This document shows, piece after piece, positions 24,986-34,003 of a DNA stretch of 64,000 nt. Below the pieces are notes generated by a model. That model was not told the DNA's origin, ran no database searches, and saw nothing but the letters and a program-made list of their open reading frames with translations. A program made the position numbers and the translations under genes. Source of the DNA: JACVRW01 sp963803085 (GTDB lineage Bacteria; Actinomycetota; Thermoleophilia; Solirubrobacterales; Thermoleophilaceae). The stretch's first letter is position 1, and the number at the start of each line of letters is the position of its first letter. The stretch is taken from NCBI GenBank assembly GCA_963803085.1, contig CAWDLE010000033.1, positions 124,001-188,000 of the forward strand, read 5' to 3'.

Positions 24986-25816
24986 ATGGCCACCGGAACT
25001 GTGCTCGTGACCGGCGCCTCCACCGGCATCGGCGAGGCGACCGTCCTGCACCTGCGAGAGCTCGGCTTCAGCCCGATCGCGGCCGTGCGCAAGGACGAGG
25101 ATGCCGCGCGCCTGGAGGGCCAGGGGCTGCGCACCACGCGTATCGACGTGACCGACGCCGATCAGATCGCCGCGGCACGCGACGCGCTCGGCGACGAGCC
25201 ACTCGCGGGGCTCGTGAACAACGCGGGCATCGGCGTGGCCGCCCCGCTCGAGTTCCTCCCGATCGACCGCCTCCGCCAGCAGCTCGAGATCAACCTGATC
25301 GGGCAGGCCGCGGTGATCCAAGCATTCCTCCCTGCCCTGCGCCGTGCGCGCGGCAGGATCGTGAACGTGAGCTCGATCGGCGGGCGGGTGGGGCTACCAC
25401 TGGTGGGCGCGTACAACGCGTCGAAGTTCGGGCTCGAGGGTCTCAGCGACTCGCTGCGACGCGAGCTGCGCCCCCAGGGCGTCGACGTGATCCTCATCGA
25501 GCCCGGTGGCGTGAAGACGCCGATCTGGACGAAGAGCGAGCAGCTCGCGGATGAGATGCTCGAGGACGTGCCGCCCGAGGCCGAGCGCCTATACGGGGGA
25601 CTGATCGAGGCGGTGCGCCAGGGCACGCGGAGAATCGCAACCGAGACCGGGATCGAGCCGAGCGAGGTCGCCGAGGTGATCGGCAAGGCACTGACCGCGA
25701 ACCGCCCGCGCGCCCGCTATCTGGTCGGAAACGACGCCAAGCAGCGCGCGGTGATGTCGAAGCTGCTCCCCGCGCGGGTGATGGACCGTCTCATCGGCCG
25801 CGCGCTCGGCGCCTAG
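24986..25816 (+). CDS. Short-chain dehydrogenase/reductase
   Basis: A 276-residue classical SDR. The cofactor motif VLVTGASTGIGEATVL is at the N terminus and IDVTD follows at the second acidic position. VNNAGIG is the NNAG motif. The catalytic Ser is in IVNVSSIGG and the YxxxK pair in GAYNASKFGLEGLSDSLRRE. The lack of an acidic residue right after the second strand (AAVRKDED) mildly favours NADP. It diverges from the nitroreductase gene and is convergent, with a 4-nt overlap, with the PPOX flavoprotein gene. The substrate is unknown. Confidence 0.88.
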   Translation: MATGTVLVTGASTGIGEATVLHLRELGFSPIAAVRKDEDAARLEGQGLRTTRIDVTDADQIAAARDALGDEPLAGLVNNAGIGVAAPLEFLPIDRLRQQLEINLIGQAAVIQAFLPALRRARGRIVNVSSIGGRVGLPLVGAYNASKFGLEGLSDSLRRELRPQGVDVILIEPGGVKTPIWTKSEQLADEMLEDVPPEAERLYGGLIEAVRQGTRRIATETGIEPSEVAEVIGKALTANRPRARYLVGNDAKQRAVMSKLLPARVMDRLIGRALGA

Positions 25817-26451
25817 GCCAGCCGCTTCGCGAGCGCCTCGCGCTCGCGCTCCTCGACCTGCTCGAGCGTCAGCTCGGGGTTGCGCTGGTGCGCGAGGGTT
25901 ACCTCGGCCGAGGTAGGGAGGGTCGCGGGGTCCGGCCAGCTGTCCGGGTCCCACAGCTTGGAGCGCACGAACGCCTTGGGGCAGTGCGTGTAGACCTCCT
26001 CGGCCTCCACGACGATCGCCGTCTTCGGCGGCTTTCCGACGGGCGTGAGGCGCTCGAGCAGCTCCGGCTCCGCGGTCACTGCGCCGCGGCCGTTCACCCG
26101 CAGGGTGGTGTCGCGGCCCGGGATCAGGAAGATCACGCCTATGCGGCCGCTCGCGACGATGTTCTCCAGCGTGTCGAGCCGCCTGTTGCCCGTGGCGTCG
26201 GGGATGGCGAGGTGTCCGTCGTCCAGCACCGTCACGAAGCCCGGCTGGCCGCCACGTGGGCTCACGTCGGCCTGGCCCTCTGGTGAGAAGGTGGCCACGA
26301 ACAGCATCGGCGACGCCGCTATCAGCGTCCGGCAGAGCTCGTCGATGTGGCCAATGTCCTTGCGGACGGCCGCCTCCATCGGCGAGTTGTAGAACTCGCG
26401 CAGCTGCTCCGGGCGCTCGAAGGCTCCGCGAAACGGGTCGCTCTCGCTCAT
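25813..26451 (-). CDS. PPOX-type FMN-dependent flavoprotein (MSMEG_1061-like)
   Basis: A 212-residue split-barrel flavoprotein of the pyridoxamine-phosphate-oxidase-like superfamily. LFVATFSPEGQADVSPRGGQ and LAIPDATGNRRLDTLENIVA are typical FMN-binding segments, and GVIFLIPGRDTTLRVNGRG follows. A Cys lies in VYTHCPKAFVRSKLW. It starts 7 nt after the ECF S-component gene stop, so it is probably the last gene of the cobalamin-riboswitch operon. A flavin-dependent reduction, possibly of the corrinoid or of F420-type cofactors, is conceivable but unproven. Confidence 0.8.
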   Translation of the reverse strand: MSESDPFRGAFERPEQLREFYNSPMEAAVRKDIGHIDELCRTLIAASPMLFVATFSPEGQADVSPRGGQPGFVTVLDDGHLAIPDATGNRRLDTLENIVASGRIGVIFLIPGRDTTLRVNGRGAVTAEPELLERLTPVGKPPKTAIVVEAEEVYTHCPKAFVRSKLWDPDSWPDPATLPTSAEVTLAHQRNPELTLEQVEEREREALAKRLA

Positions 26452-26458
26452 GTGCTGA

Positions 26459-28345
26459 CTATCCCATGCCGGGCCAGCGCCCAGGCAGCACGTACCTGTG
26501 GATCACCCACAGGAGCGCGAGCAGACCCGCCGCAGCCAGCAGCGCGGCCCACACCGGCACAGGCTTCGGATGCACCGCGCCGCTCTCGCGGGCTGCCGCG
26601 GCGAGCGCGGACGTGCTCTCCGGGTTCGTCACTCCCGGCTCCGTCGGCGCAGTCGCGCCGCCCACGGCTCCCGCGGCGGCGTCGCCGGTTGCTGCCGCGC
26701 CGGCGCCGCCCGCTGCTGCCGCGCCGCCGCCGTTGCCCTGTTTCGAGCCGGCCTTCCCGCCGCCGCCCGGAGCGGTTGCTCCGCCACCCTCGCCGGACGC
26801 CGCCTTCGCGGGCGTGCGTTTGCTCCTAGGGGCGACCGCGATCGGCAGCGGCTTGCCGTTCAGCGCCATCAGCGCCTGGGCGGTCACCCACACGGGCGTC
26901 TGCGCGCTGGACGACGAGTACGCCACGCTCCCGTCGCTCCGCTGGAGACGGACGAGGTACGCCCTCGCGCGAGAGACCGTGGCGCCGCTGCCGCCGCCAG
27001 CGGCGAGCAGACCCTGGATCGCGTAGGAGGTCGACTGGGAGTTCGAGTCGCGGCCCTTGAACTGTCCGAAGCCGCCGTCGTCGTTCTGGTTCGCGCGCAG
27101 CCAGCTCACGGCCTGCTTGGCGGCCCGGCTGTTCGCGCGGCCGACGGTGGCGAGGGCCTGGAGGGCCGCGCCCGTCATGTCCGAGTCGCTCGACGAGGCA
27201 CGCGCCACGCCGAAGCCGCCGTCGCCGTTTTGCGAGCCCACGAGCCAGCGGACGGTCGCCGAGCCGGCAGAGGCCCCGGACGCGCGCAGCGCCAGGATCC
27301 CGAACGCCGTGTAGCTCACAAAGCCGGAGATGGAGCCGTCGCCGCGGCGGCGCTTCTCGATCTCGGCCAGCAGGTTGCGTCCGCCGAAGTTGCGCGGGTC
27401 CATGCCGGCCACCCGAGCGAACAGCACGGTTCGCTCGATCTCCCCGATGTCCCGGAGCGAGGCGCTCCCGCGCACCACGTACGCGGCAGCCGAGCGGCCG
27501 CCGCTGCGCTTGACGTCGCGCGGGTTGCGGCCCGCGGAACCGAGCCCGAGACCGGTCCAGCCGGTGTAGAGCGGGCTCGAGCCGAGCTTCGGCGCGGCGC
27601 CGAAGCCGCCGTCCTTGTTCTGCGCGCGGAGCAGGTAGGTCTCGGCGCGCTTGGCCGGTGTGGCTGCAGCCGCGACGGAAGGCAGGACGAGCACGAGCGC
27701 AAGAGCGATGGCGCTGGCCACGATCGGCGCGGGCGAGCGCTCCCAACGCACCTCCAGCCGGCGGCGGTAGCGGGCGAGCGCGCGCAGGAAGGCCGGGCCG
27801 AGCAGCAGGCAGAACACCACGTTCCCGACCGCGTGGGCGATGTTGTACGGCAGCGAAGTGCCGGCTATGGCCACGTAAGTGTCCAGGTCCTGGCGCGCCG
27901 CGAACGTCCATTGGTAGATGTCCATCCAGGCACCAAATAGCAGACCGGCCACCCCGCACACGGCAGCCAGCAGGAACCGGTTGGGCTCGCGGCCGCGCAA
28001 CACGCGGGCGAGCAGGGCGCCGCCCACGCCCACGGCTCCCCAGCCAGCCATCTGCCAGACGGTCCAGGGACCCTGCGAGAGAAAGATGTTCGAGACGATC
28101 GCCGTCACGGCGCCCACGGCGAAGCCCGGCACCGCGCCGAGCGCATAGCCGGCGAAGAGCACGATGTCGGTGGTGGGCTTCACGTTCGGGATGGCCGCGA
28201 AGGCCAGCCGGCCGACCACCGCCAGGGCAGCGAGCGCAGCCACCACAGCGAGCACACGCGCGGGCGGCTTCTCCCGCTCGTACCAGGCGAAGCCCGCAGC
28301 GAGCGCCAACCCGAGCAGCGCGAGGGAGGACGCCTGCCAGCTCAT
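26459..28345 (-). CDS. ECF transporter S-component fused to an extracellular QN-DGGFG toroid domain
   Basis: A 628-residue fusion. Residues 1-200 form about six membrane helices typical of an ECF substrate-capture component (KPTTDIVLFAGYALGAVPGF, SQGPWTVWQMAGWGAVGVGG). After a further hydrophobic segment and Ala-rich cleavage-like site, residues about 230-470 hold prenyltransferase/squalene-cyclase-type repeats: LRAQNKDGGFGAAP, VGSQNGDGGFGVAR and RANQNDDGGFGQFK. That alpha/alpha toroid is the fold of the cobalamin-binding domain of intrinsic factor and transcobalamin. A Gly/Ala/Pro linker and a last helix (WAALLAAAGLLALLWVI) close the protein. The ATGA overlap with the ATPase gene and the upstream B12 riboswitch suggest corrinoid uptake. 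The exact ligand is inferred. Confidence 0.82.
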   Translation of the reverse strand: MSWQASSLALLGLALAAGFAWYEREKPPARVLAVVAALAALAVVGRLAFAAIPNVKPTTDIVLFAGYALGAVPGFAVGAVTAIVSNIFLSQGPWTVWQMAGWGAVGVGGALLARVLRGREPNRFLLAAVCGVAGLLFGAWMDIYQWTFAARQDLDTYVAIAGTSLPYNIAHAVGNVVFCLLLGPAFLRALARYRRRLEVRWERSPAPIVASAIALALVLVLPSVAAAATPAKRAETYLLRAQNKDGGFGAAPKLGSSPLYTGWTGLGLGSAGRNPRDVKRSGGRSAAAYVVRGSASLRDIGEIERTVLFARVAGMDPRNFGGRNLLAEIEKRRRGDGSISGFVSYTAFGILALRASGASAGSATVRWLVGSQNGDGGFGVARASSSDSDMTGAALQALATVGRANSRAAKQAVSWLRANQNDDGGFGQFKGRDSNSQSTSYAIQGLLAAGGGSGATVSRARAYLVRLQRSDGSVAYSSSSAQTPVWVTAQALMALNGKPLPIAVAPRSKRTPAKAASGEGGGATAPGGGGKAGSKQGNGGGAAAAGGAGAAATGDAAAGAVGGATAPTEPGVTNPESTSALAAAARESGAVHPKPVPVWAALLAAAGLLALLWVIHRYVLPGRWPGMG

Positions 28346-30027
28346 GGCGCGACCTCCGCCCCGGCCCCGAGCGGGCTGCGCTCGGCGTTTTCGGCCGCTG
28401 CGCCACGCAGCACGCGCGCACCGTCCTCCGGGAGGAGGGCCGCCCCGCCCGTGACCCGCGCCACCTCGGTCGAGAAGTGACGCCCTCCGGCGAGCACCTC
28501 GTGCGGCGAGCCGTCCGCGATCACCACGCCCTGGCCGAGCAGGACGATGCGGTCGGCGAGCGAGGCGGCGAACTCGGTGTCGTGCGTGGCCACCATCACC
28601 GCGGCTCCCCCCTCGGCGAGCTCGTCCGTGCGGGCAGCCAGCTCGTCCTTGTGGATGCGGTCCATCCCACGCGTGGGCTCGTCGAGCAGCACCACCGACG
28701 CGGGCTCGCCGGCCAGCACCACCTCAAGCGCAAGCCGCTGCCGCTCGCCGCCCGAGAGGTCGCGCGGATTGGCGTCCTCGCGCCCGGCGAGGCCGGCCCC
28801 CGCCACCCCCGCCACGCCGGCGTCGTCAACAGCGTGGTCGTGCACGAGGTAGTCGCCCGGGTTCTGAAGCAGTAGCGCCACCTCGCCCGCCCGCTCCACG
28901 CGCCCGCGGGTGGGCTCGGCAAGGCCCTTCGCGAGCCGCAGCATGGTGCTCTTGCCCGCGCCGTTGCGGCCCATGAGCGCCACGCGCTCGCCCGGATGGA
29001 GCTCGAGGTTGATGCCGCGCAGGATGGCGGGGCCGTCCTCGACTTCGAACCAGAGGTCCTTCATTGCCAGCGCGGGTGGCGGTTCGGTCTTGCGATGAAG
29101 GAAGCGGTTGCGCCACCGGCGCGGCGCTCCCTCCCCACTCGGTTGCACTTTCCGTTGTATTTCAACGGTAACCTCGACGGAGTCGTCGGGCCGCGGCGTT
29201 TCGGCGGTGCGCAGCGCGGCGTGTGCCTCTTTCACTGATGCCGGCAAGGGCCTGAGCCCGGCGAGCGAAAAGAGCCGAGCGCCCGGCGTGGCGAGCGCCG
29301 GGGCCGCCGTCCACCGCCCACTCCAGGAACTGGCGCCGGGGCCGCGTCGCACGCCACCTCCGCCATCCACCATCGCGATCACGCGGTCCGCGGCGGGCAG
29401 GCAGCGCTCCAGCCGGTGCTCGGCCACCACCACGGCGGTTCCCCAGTCCTCGTTCAGGCGACGCAGCTGCCAGACGAGCTCGTCGCCGGCCACGGGGTCG
29501 AGCTGCGAGGTCGGCTCGTCGAGCACCAGCAGCGACGGGTCGTGCACCATCGCGGCGGCGATCGCCACCCGCTGGAGCTCTCCGCCGGAGAGCGTGTCGG
29601 TGCGGCGGTCGAGCAGGTGCGCCACGCCGAGGCCGAGCGCCGTCTCCTCGACCGCGCGGGCCACCGTCGCCGCCGGCTCGCCGCGGTGCTCCAGCGGCAG
29701 CTCCAGCTCCGCCCGCACGCCGCCCATCACGATCTGGGTCTCGGGTTCCTGGAAGACCGTGCCGCACACGGCGGCCAGCTCGCCGGGGCCGTGGTCGCGC
29801 ACGTCGAGGCCGCCCACGCTCAGCTCGCCGGTGGCCTCGCCTCCGTGGAAGTGTGGGACGAGGCCGCAGAGCGCGCGCAGCAGCGTCGACTTGCCGGAGC
29901 CCGACACGCCCGCGAGCACCGTGAAGGTGCCCGGCTCGAGCTCGAGCGTCAGGTCGCGCAGCGACGGCGTCGTGGCCTCTGGATAGCGGTAGGTGAAGCG
30001 CTCGGCCACCACCAGCGGCTCAGGCAT
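28342..30027 (-). CDS. ECF transporter double ATPase (EcfA-EcfA')
   Basis: A 561-residue protein with two complete ABC ATPase domains that power the energy-coupling factor. Domain 1 has Walker A AGVSGSGKSTLLRAL, Q-loop VFQEPETQ, signature TLSGGELQRVAIAAA and Walker B LLVLDEPTSQLD. Domain 2 has MGRNGAGKSTMLRLA, LLLQNPGDYLV, DLSGGERQRLALEVV and VVLLDEPTRGMD. Both end in His switches (AEHRLER and ATHDTEF). They are normally two proteins, and here they are joined. The ATG at 30027 overlaps the EcfT stop by 8 nt; the open frame further upstream is a shadow of ecfT. It pairs with the EcfT and S-component genes on either side. Confidence 0.88.
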   Translation of the reverse strand: MPEPLVVAERFTYRYPEATTPSLRDLTLELEPGTFTVLAGVSGSGKSTLLRALCGLVPHFHGGEATGELSVGGLDVRDHGPGELAAVCGTVFQEPETQIVMGGVRAELELPLEHRGEPAATVARAVEETALGLGVAHLLDRRTDTLSGGELQRVAIAAAMVHDPSLLVLDEPTSQLDPVAGDELVWQLRRLNEDWGTAVVVAEHRLERCLPAADRVIAMVDGGGGVRRGPGASSWSGRWTAAPALATPGARLFSLAGLRPLPASVKEAHAALRTAETPRPDDSVEVTVEIQRKVQPSGEGAPRRWRNRFLHRKTEPPPALAMKDLWFEVEDGPAILRGINLELHPGERVALMGRNGAGKSTMLRLAKGLAEPTRGRVERAGEVALLLQNPGDYLVHDHAVDDAGVAGVAGAGLAGREDANPRDLSGGERQRLALEVVLAGEPASVVLLDEPTRGMDRIHKDELAARTDELAEGGAAVMVATHDTEFAASLADRIVLLGQGVVIADGSPHEVLAGGRHFSTEVARVTGGAALLPEDGARVLRGAAAENAERSPLGAGAEVAP

Positions 30028-30901
30028 GCGCCACCCCCATCCGCGCCGCGCGTCCGGCGAACGGCGCAAGCGCGAGCAGCACCACGCTCGCGCTGAGCGC
30101 CACCTCGGGGGCGCCGGTCTCGATCTCGAGCGTCGGGTAGGCCTCCACCGTGCCGAGCCCGGCGATCGCCCCGGCCACGGCGGCCACCGCGATCGCCACG
30201 GCGGCGGCGCCCACGCGCCAGTCGTGGCGCGACCACGCCTGCGGCCTGTGAGCGGTATGCCCACCGAGCGAGTAGCCGCGCACCTCGAGGGCGGCCGCCA
30301 CCTCCACGGCGCGGTCGAGTGCGCCGGACAGTGCAGCTCGTCCCACGGTCAGACGTCCCGGCGGATGTGGCCGGCAGCGCGCGGCGTCGCCCATGCGTGT
30401 GGCGTCGCGAGCGAGCACGGGCACGAGACGCGTCGCAAGCGTCGCGGTCAGCGCCGAGCGATACGACACACGACGGAACATCCGCAGCAGCTGGTCCGGG
30501 TCCACCGCCGCGGACAGCAGGCCGAACGCGCTGACGATCACGATCACGCGCAAGCCGTTGAGGGCACCCGCGGCGGTGGCCTCGAGGGTGATGTCGATCC
30601 GCCTGCCGAGGATCTCGCCGCCGCGGAACAGGAGGGTCTCTCCCTCGGGATACACGAGCGGGTTGATCAGCGTGATCAGAAGCGCGAACGGCAGGGCGAA
30701 CCGCAGCGACCTGCCGATCTCGCGTCCCACCCCCGCCGCGATCCCGGCGAGCACGATCGCCGCCAGCGCTGCGGAGAGCACGAGCGGGTGCAGGAACAGC
30801 GCACCCGTGAGGGCGAGCGCGCCGCAGTACGCGGCGCCGGCGCCCGCACGCGCCGTGTGGAGCGCGCTCGGGCGGCTGCGGTAGACGGGGATCAGGCTCA
30901 T
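30020..30901 (-). CDS. ecfT: ECF transporter transmembrane component (EcfT)
   Basis: A 293-residue membrane scaffold of the energy-coupling factor, in the CbiQ/EcfT family. Hydrophobic segments such as FALPFALLITLINPLVYPEG and ALNGLRVIVIVSAFGLLSAA are typical. The cytoplasmic coupling helix has ARDATRMGDAARCR and the conserved AALEVRGYSLGG (Ala-x-Glu-x-Arg-Gly) that docks to the ATPases. It lies between the DUF4430 lipoprotein gene (ATGA overlap) and the ATPase gene. Confidence 0.87.
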   Translation of the reverse strand: MSLIPVYRSRPSALHTARAGAGAAYCGALALTGALFLHPLVLSAALAAIVLAGIAAGVGREIGRSLRFALPFALLITLINPLVYPEGETLLFRGGEILGRRIDITLEATAAGALNGLRVIVIVSAFGLLSAAVDPDQLLRMFRRVSYRSALTATLATRLVPVLARDATRMGDAARCRPHPPGRLTVGRAALSGALDRAVEVAAALEVRGYSLGGHTAHRPQAWSRHDWRVGAAAVAIAVAAVAGAIAGLGTVEAYPTLEIETGAPEVALSASVVLLALAPFAGRAARMGVAHA

Positions 30902-31842
30902 CGGCCCACCAGCGGAAGCTTCTCAACCTTGTCGCCCGTAACGGCCACCGAGAACGCGTTGCGCAGCTTGCGCTCGTCGAGCGCGCGCACGCCGGCCTCG
31001 AGGCCAGCGTCGTCGAGCGCGGTCACGATCCAGACCAGCTCGTCGGCGCGCGGCTGGAGAGCGAGCACGAGTCCCACGCCATCTCCGCGCCGGACGCGCC
31101 GAGCCGTCCTGCCGTGCTCGTCCAGCAGCTCGAGCGTGTTTCCGTCGCGCGTGAAGCGAGCGAACACGCCGGTGGCCTCCGGGCCGTCCTCCAGGCCAGC
31201 GGCGCCGCGCACGATGCGGGCTCGCGGCCAGCGCGCCACCACGAGTCGCGTCACGGCCTCGGTCCCGGGCGCGCCCAGCGAAGACCCGGAGGTGGACACG
31301 CCCACGCTGTTAAGGCGGTCACGGGCCGCGCTGCACGCGGGCGAGTCCGCCTCCTCGCACTCCACCCGAACCGGTCGCCGCTTGCCCGCGAGCCCATTGG
31401 CGAACGGCTCCGGGTAGGCGCCGACGATCGCGGGGATGCGCATCGTGGCGCTCCAGTCGCGGTAATCCCACTGGATGCGATCGCCGGGCAGCACCTCCCA
31501 CTCGGCAGCGCCCTTGTCGGCCTCCAGCCCGTTCACCCAGTAGAACCAGTCCACCTGCCCGCCCGCGCCCTGGCCCTCGAGGCCGTCGATCGACTGGACG
31601 AAGCGGCCCCCGAAGCGGGTGCTCACGTCGAATTCCGAGCGCAGCATGCGCATCACGGTCTCGCTCTCGCGGACGCTGTCGAGCGTCGTGGAGCCGACCT
31701 CGCGGTGGCCGAAGTCCCGCGTGACCCGCAGTGTCGCGCCGCCCCCGGGGCGCTCGTTGCCCTCTCCGAAGCCGCAGCCAGCGGCCGCCGGCGCGAGAGC
31801 GGCGACCAGCACGGCTGCAAGTGCGGCAAGGGCACGGCTCAC
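30898..31842 (-). CDS. DUF4430 (transcobalamin C-terminal-like) lipoprotein
   Basis: A 314-residue exported protein with signal peptide and lipobox (ALAPAAAGC), so it is anchored to the outer face of the membrane. Residues about 45-140 form a DUF4430 domain with its hallmark DWFYWVNGLEADKGAAEWEV and GDRIQWDYRDW; this fold is the C-terminal beta domain of intrinsic factor/transcobalamin. A second half of unknown type follows. Overlap with ecfT (ATGA) and with the gene upstream puts it in the B12-riboswitch operon. It probably captures corrinoid and presents it to the ECF transporter. Confidence 0.82.
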   Translation of the reverse strand: MSRALAALAAVLVAALAPAAAGCGFGEGNERPGGGATLRVTRDFGHREVGSTTLDSVRESETVMRMLRSEFDVSTRFGGRFVQSIDGLEGQGAGGQVDWFYWVNGLEADKGAAEWEVLPGDRIQWDYRDWSATMRIPAIVGAYPEPFANGLAGKRRPVRVECEEADSPACSAARDRLNSVGVSTSGSSLGAPGTEAVTRLVVARWPRARIVRGAAGLEDGPEATGVFARFTRDGNTLELLDEHGRTARRVRRGDGVGLVLALQPRADELVWIVTALDDAGLEAGVRALDERKLRNAFSVAVTGDKVEKLPLVGR

Positions 31843-33968
31843 GGCACCTCGACCCGTTCGCTGAACGACCGCACCAGCCCATCCCTGCGCGCGATCAGCC
31901 TGTGAGTGCCGGACGGGAGGGCGAGCTGGACGCGGCCGTCCGCGCCGGTCAGACCCGTCACGCCTCCCGCGTTGACGCTGGCGCCCTCCACAGGCACGCC
32001 GTCACCCGCATCGTCGTAGCCGCGCACCGTTGCGACGACCCCGCCGACGGTCGGACTCGCCTTCAGGTCGAGGGTGCGCTGGCAGTCGGCCGCGCGCACG
32101 CAGTAGAACCAGGTGATCCGCTGCCCGGTCCTGAGCCGCCCGCGGCCGAACGGACCGCCCATGTCACCCGCACCGGCGGTGGCGGCTCGGCGCCCCACCT
32201 TGTAGACCCAGCCCTTCTGCCCGCGGTTGCGATCGGGGCCGATGCCGGTCACGAGCAGGCCGGCCGAATCGCTCGGCCGTTTCGAGCAGGCTCCGAAGTC
32301 ACGGAGCCGCAGGCGACCCGCCTTGCTCCGGACGAGCGCCGCGAGCGCCGTGCCGTCCCCGACGACGCAGCGCCGGCCGCGGACGGCAACGCTGGCGTGC
32401 CGCGTGCCCACCGTCTTCTGAAGCGCCGCGCCGTCGCGGAACACCACGAGCTGCTGAACCTTCGGAGCGGCCGCGCCGGCGGCCGGCGGCGAGGCCAGAG
32501 CCATCGCCACCAGACCGCCGAGGATCACGCGGCGTGCTCTCACGGCGACGGCGCCACCGCATCGACTCTCCACGGGCCCTCCGCCGAGCGAGCGCAGGCG
32601 CAGCGTGTGCGAGCCGGACTTCAACTTCCGGCTGACCCAGAGCACGCTGCGGTGCCCGGTGCGGCCGCGCACGCGCAGCGCCCGGCTCTTGCCGTCGACC
32701 GTCACGCGCAGCCTCCCGCCCTTCGCGAGCTTGCGGCCGATCAGCGCCACCTGCGTGCCGCGGAAGCGCATGCGCCCGGTCGCGCCGGCCTCGCTGGCGC
32801 GCACCACGGTGCGACCCCACGCGTTCGCCGCCCGCGTGCGATCCCAGCCTCGTGAGAGGTGCAGGATGCCGCGGTCGCGGTCGTCCACCGGGATGAGCAC
32901 GGGGTCGGTGACGATGCTCGACGAGTTCAGCGCGCGGTCCGTCGCTGTGATCCGGAACCGGTAGGCGTCACCGGACTCGCCACGGAAATGCAGCCCGTTC
33001 GAGGGCGACTTGTCGAGCAGCGTCCTCCACTCGGGGTCGGCCTGGCTGGCACGCGCGCCGTCTGCCACATCGCTCACCTCGACGCTGTAGTGCGCCACGC
33101 CACTGCCGGCGCCGTCCTGCGCTCCCCACGACACGAGGATCGTGCGCGAGCGCCCGTCGCGGCTGGCAAGGCGACGGCCGGGGAGGTCAGGGTCCGAGGC
33201 ACCGAAGCCGGACTCGACGACCGGGGGCGCGCTGTCGCTCGAAGTGCACGCCGCGGCGCCCGGAGGATCGACGCACAGGACAAGGCTGTTGGACCGGATC
33301 GTGTCCGGCTTCTCGGCCTTGAGGCGGTAGATCCCCTCGTTCGGGAATGTGAGCGTCGCGCGTCCATCCGGGCCGGTCGTCGCGCCTCCGACGGTCGCGC
33401 CATTCTGGGGGTCACCCTTCTCTCCGTCGATCACCTGCACCTGAACCGGCTGGCCGGTGACCGCGGAGTCCGGGCCGGTGAGCTTCAGCGGAATGCTGAC
33501 CGAAAACGGGATACCCGCCCAGAGCACGTCCTGCCCTGCGAGCACCCGCTTCTGGCAGCCGCCCTTGTCCGAGAACTTGTGGTTGATCCAGAGCGACCAG
33601 TACGCGCTGTTCGGATCGATCTGCTCGTCGGCGACCCGCTCGAGGAAGTAGTCATCGATCCCGAAGTTGCCGTACGGACCGTCGATCGTGAAGCCGGCCA
33701 GCTTGGCCGCATCGTCGAGCGCGCCGGTGGCGGTGGGACCCGGCTCCGGCTCGGCGGCGCCGTTCGTGCCGTCGCACTTGTGCGTGCCCGCGGTCTGCGT
33801 GGTCACGTCGTGAGCGTCGGTGGTGACCGGTCCGTCGAAGACGGTCTTGCTCGGTCCCTCCACGCGGAGGTTCACGGTCACCGGGAACGCTTGTGCGGCG
33901 GGAGCCGCGACGAGCGCGGCGAGAACCAGCGCCAGCGAGAGCGCTGAACGGCGGAGGCGATGGGACAT
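31839..33968 (-). CDS. Secreted DUF4430 proteins, two units read as one frame (probable indel fusion)
   Basis: As sequenced, one 709-residue ORF. Unit 1 (1-465) has a signal peptide (ALSLALVLAALVAAPAAQAF) and a DUF4430-like domain (YWSLWINHKFSDKGGC, VLWAGIP). An Ig/fibronectin-like domain and a beta-rich region ending LRLRSLGGGPVE follow. Unit 2 begins with a second, internal signal peptide (RVILGGLVAMALASPPAAG) and has another DUF4430-like domain (GWVYKVGRRAATAG, RTGQRITWFYC). It ends with a carboxypeptidase-regulatory-like beta domain (VEGASVNAGGVTGLTGADGR). Shifting one base near 32566 would end unit 1 with VEVDAVAPSP and start unit 2 at an overlapping GTG. They are thus probably two adjacent secreted proteins. 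First gene after the riboswitch; start ATG at 33968 with GGAAGGGG upstream. Confidence 0.75.
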   Translation of the reverse strand: MSHRLRRSALSLALVLAALVAAPAAQAFPVTVNLRVEGPSKTVFDGPVTTDAHDVTTQTAGTHKCDGTNGAAEPEPGPTATGALDDAAKLAGFTIDGPYGNFGIDDYFLERVADEQIDPNSAYWSLWINHKFSDKGGCQKRVLAGQDVLWAGIPFSVSIPLKLTGPDSAVTGQPVQVQVIDGEKGDPQNGATVGGATTGPDGRATLTFPNEGIYRLKAEKPDTIRSNSLVLCVDPPGAAACTSSDSAPPVVESGFGASDPDLPGRRLASRDGRSRTILVSWGAQDGAGSGVAHYSVEVSDVADGARASQADPEWRTLLDKSPSNGLHFRGESGDAYRFRITATDRALNSSSIVTDPVLIPVDDRDRGILHLSRGWDRTRAANAWGRTVVRASEAGATGRMRFRGTQVALIGRKLAKGGRLRVTVDGKSRALRVRGRTGHRSVLWVSRKLKSGSHTLRLRSLGGGPVESRCGGAVAVRARRVILGGLVAMALASPPAAGAAAPKVQQLVVFRDGAALQKTVGTRHASVAVRGRRCVVGDGTALAALVRSKAGRLRLRDFGACSKRPSDSAGLLVTGIGPDRNRGQKGWVYKVGRRAATAGAGDMGGPFGRGRLRTGQRITWFYCVRAADCQRTLDLKASPTVGGVVATVRGYDDAGDGVPVEGASVNAGGVTGLTGADGRVQLALPSGTHRLIARRDGLVRSFSERVEVP

Positions 33969-34003
33969 GGAGCCACCCCTTCCTCGAGGGTCATGTGGGC
34001 TTT

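Noticed and set aside
26826..28421. Second long minus-strand frame over the S-component fusion
   Set aside because: Out of frame with the membrane helices and QN-DGGFG repeats; Arg/Ala-rich shadow.
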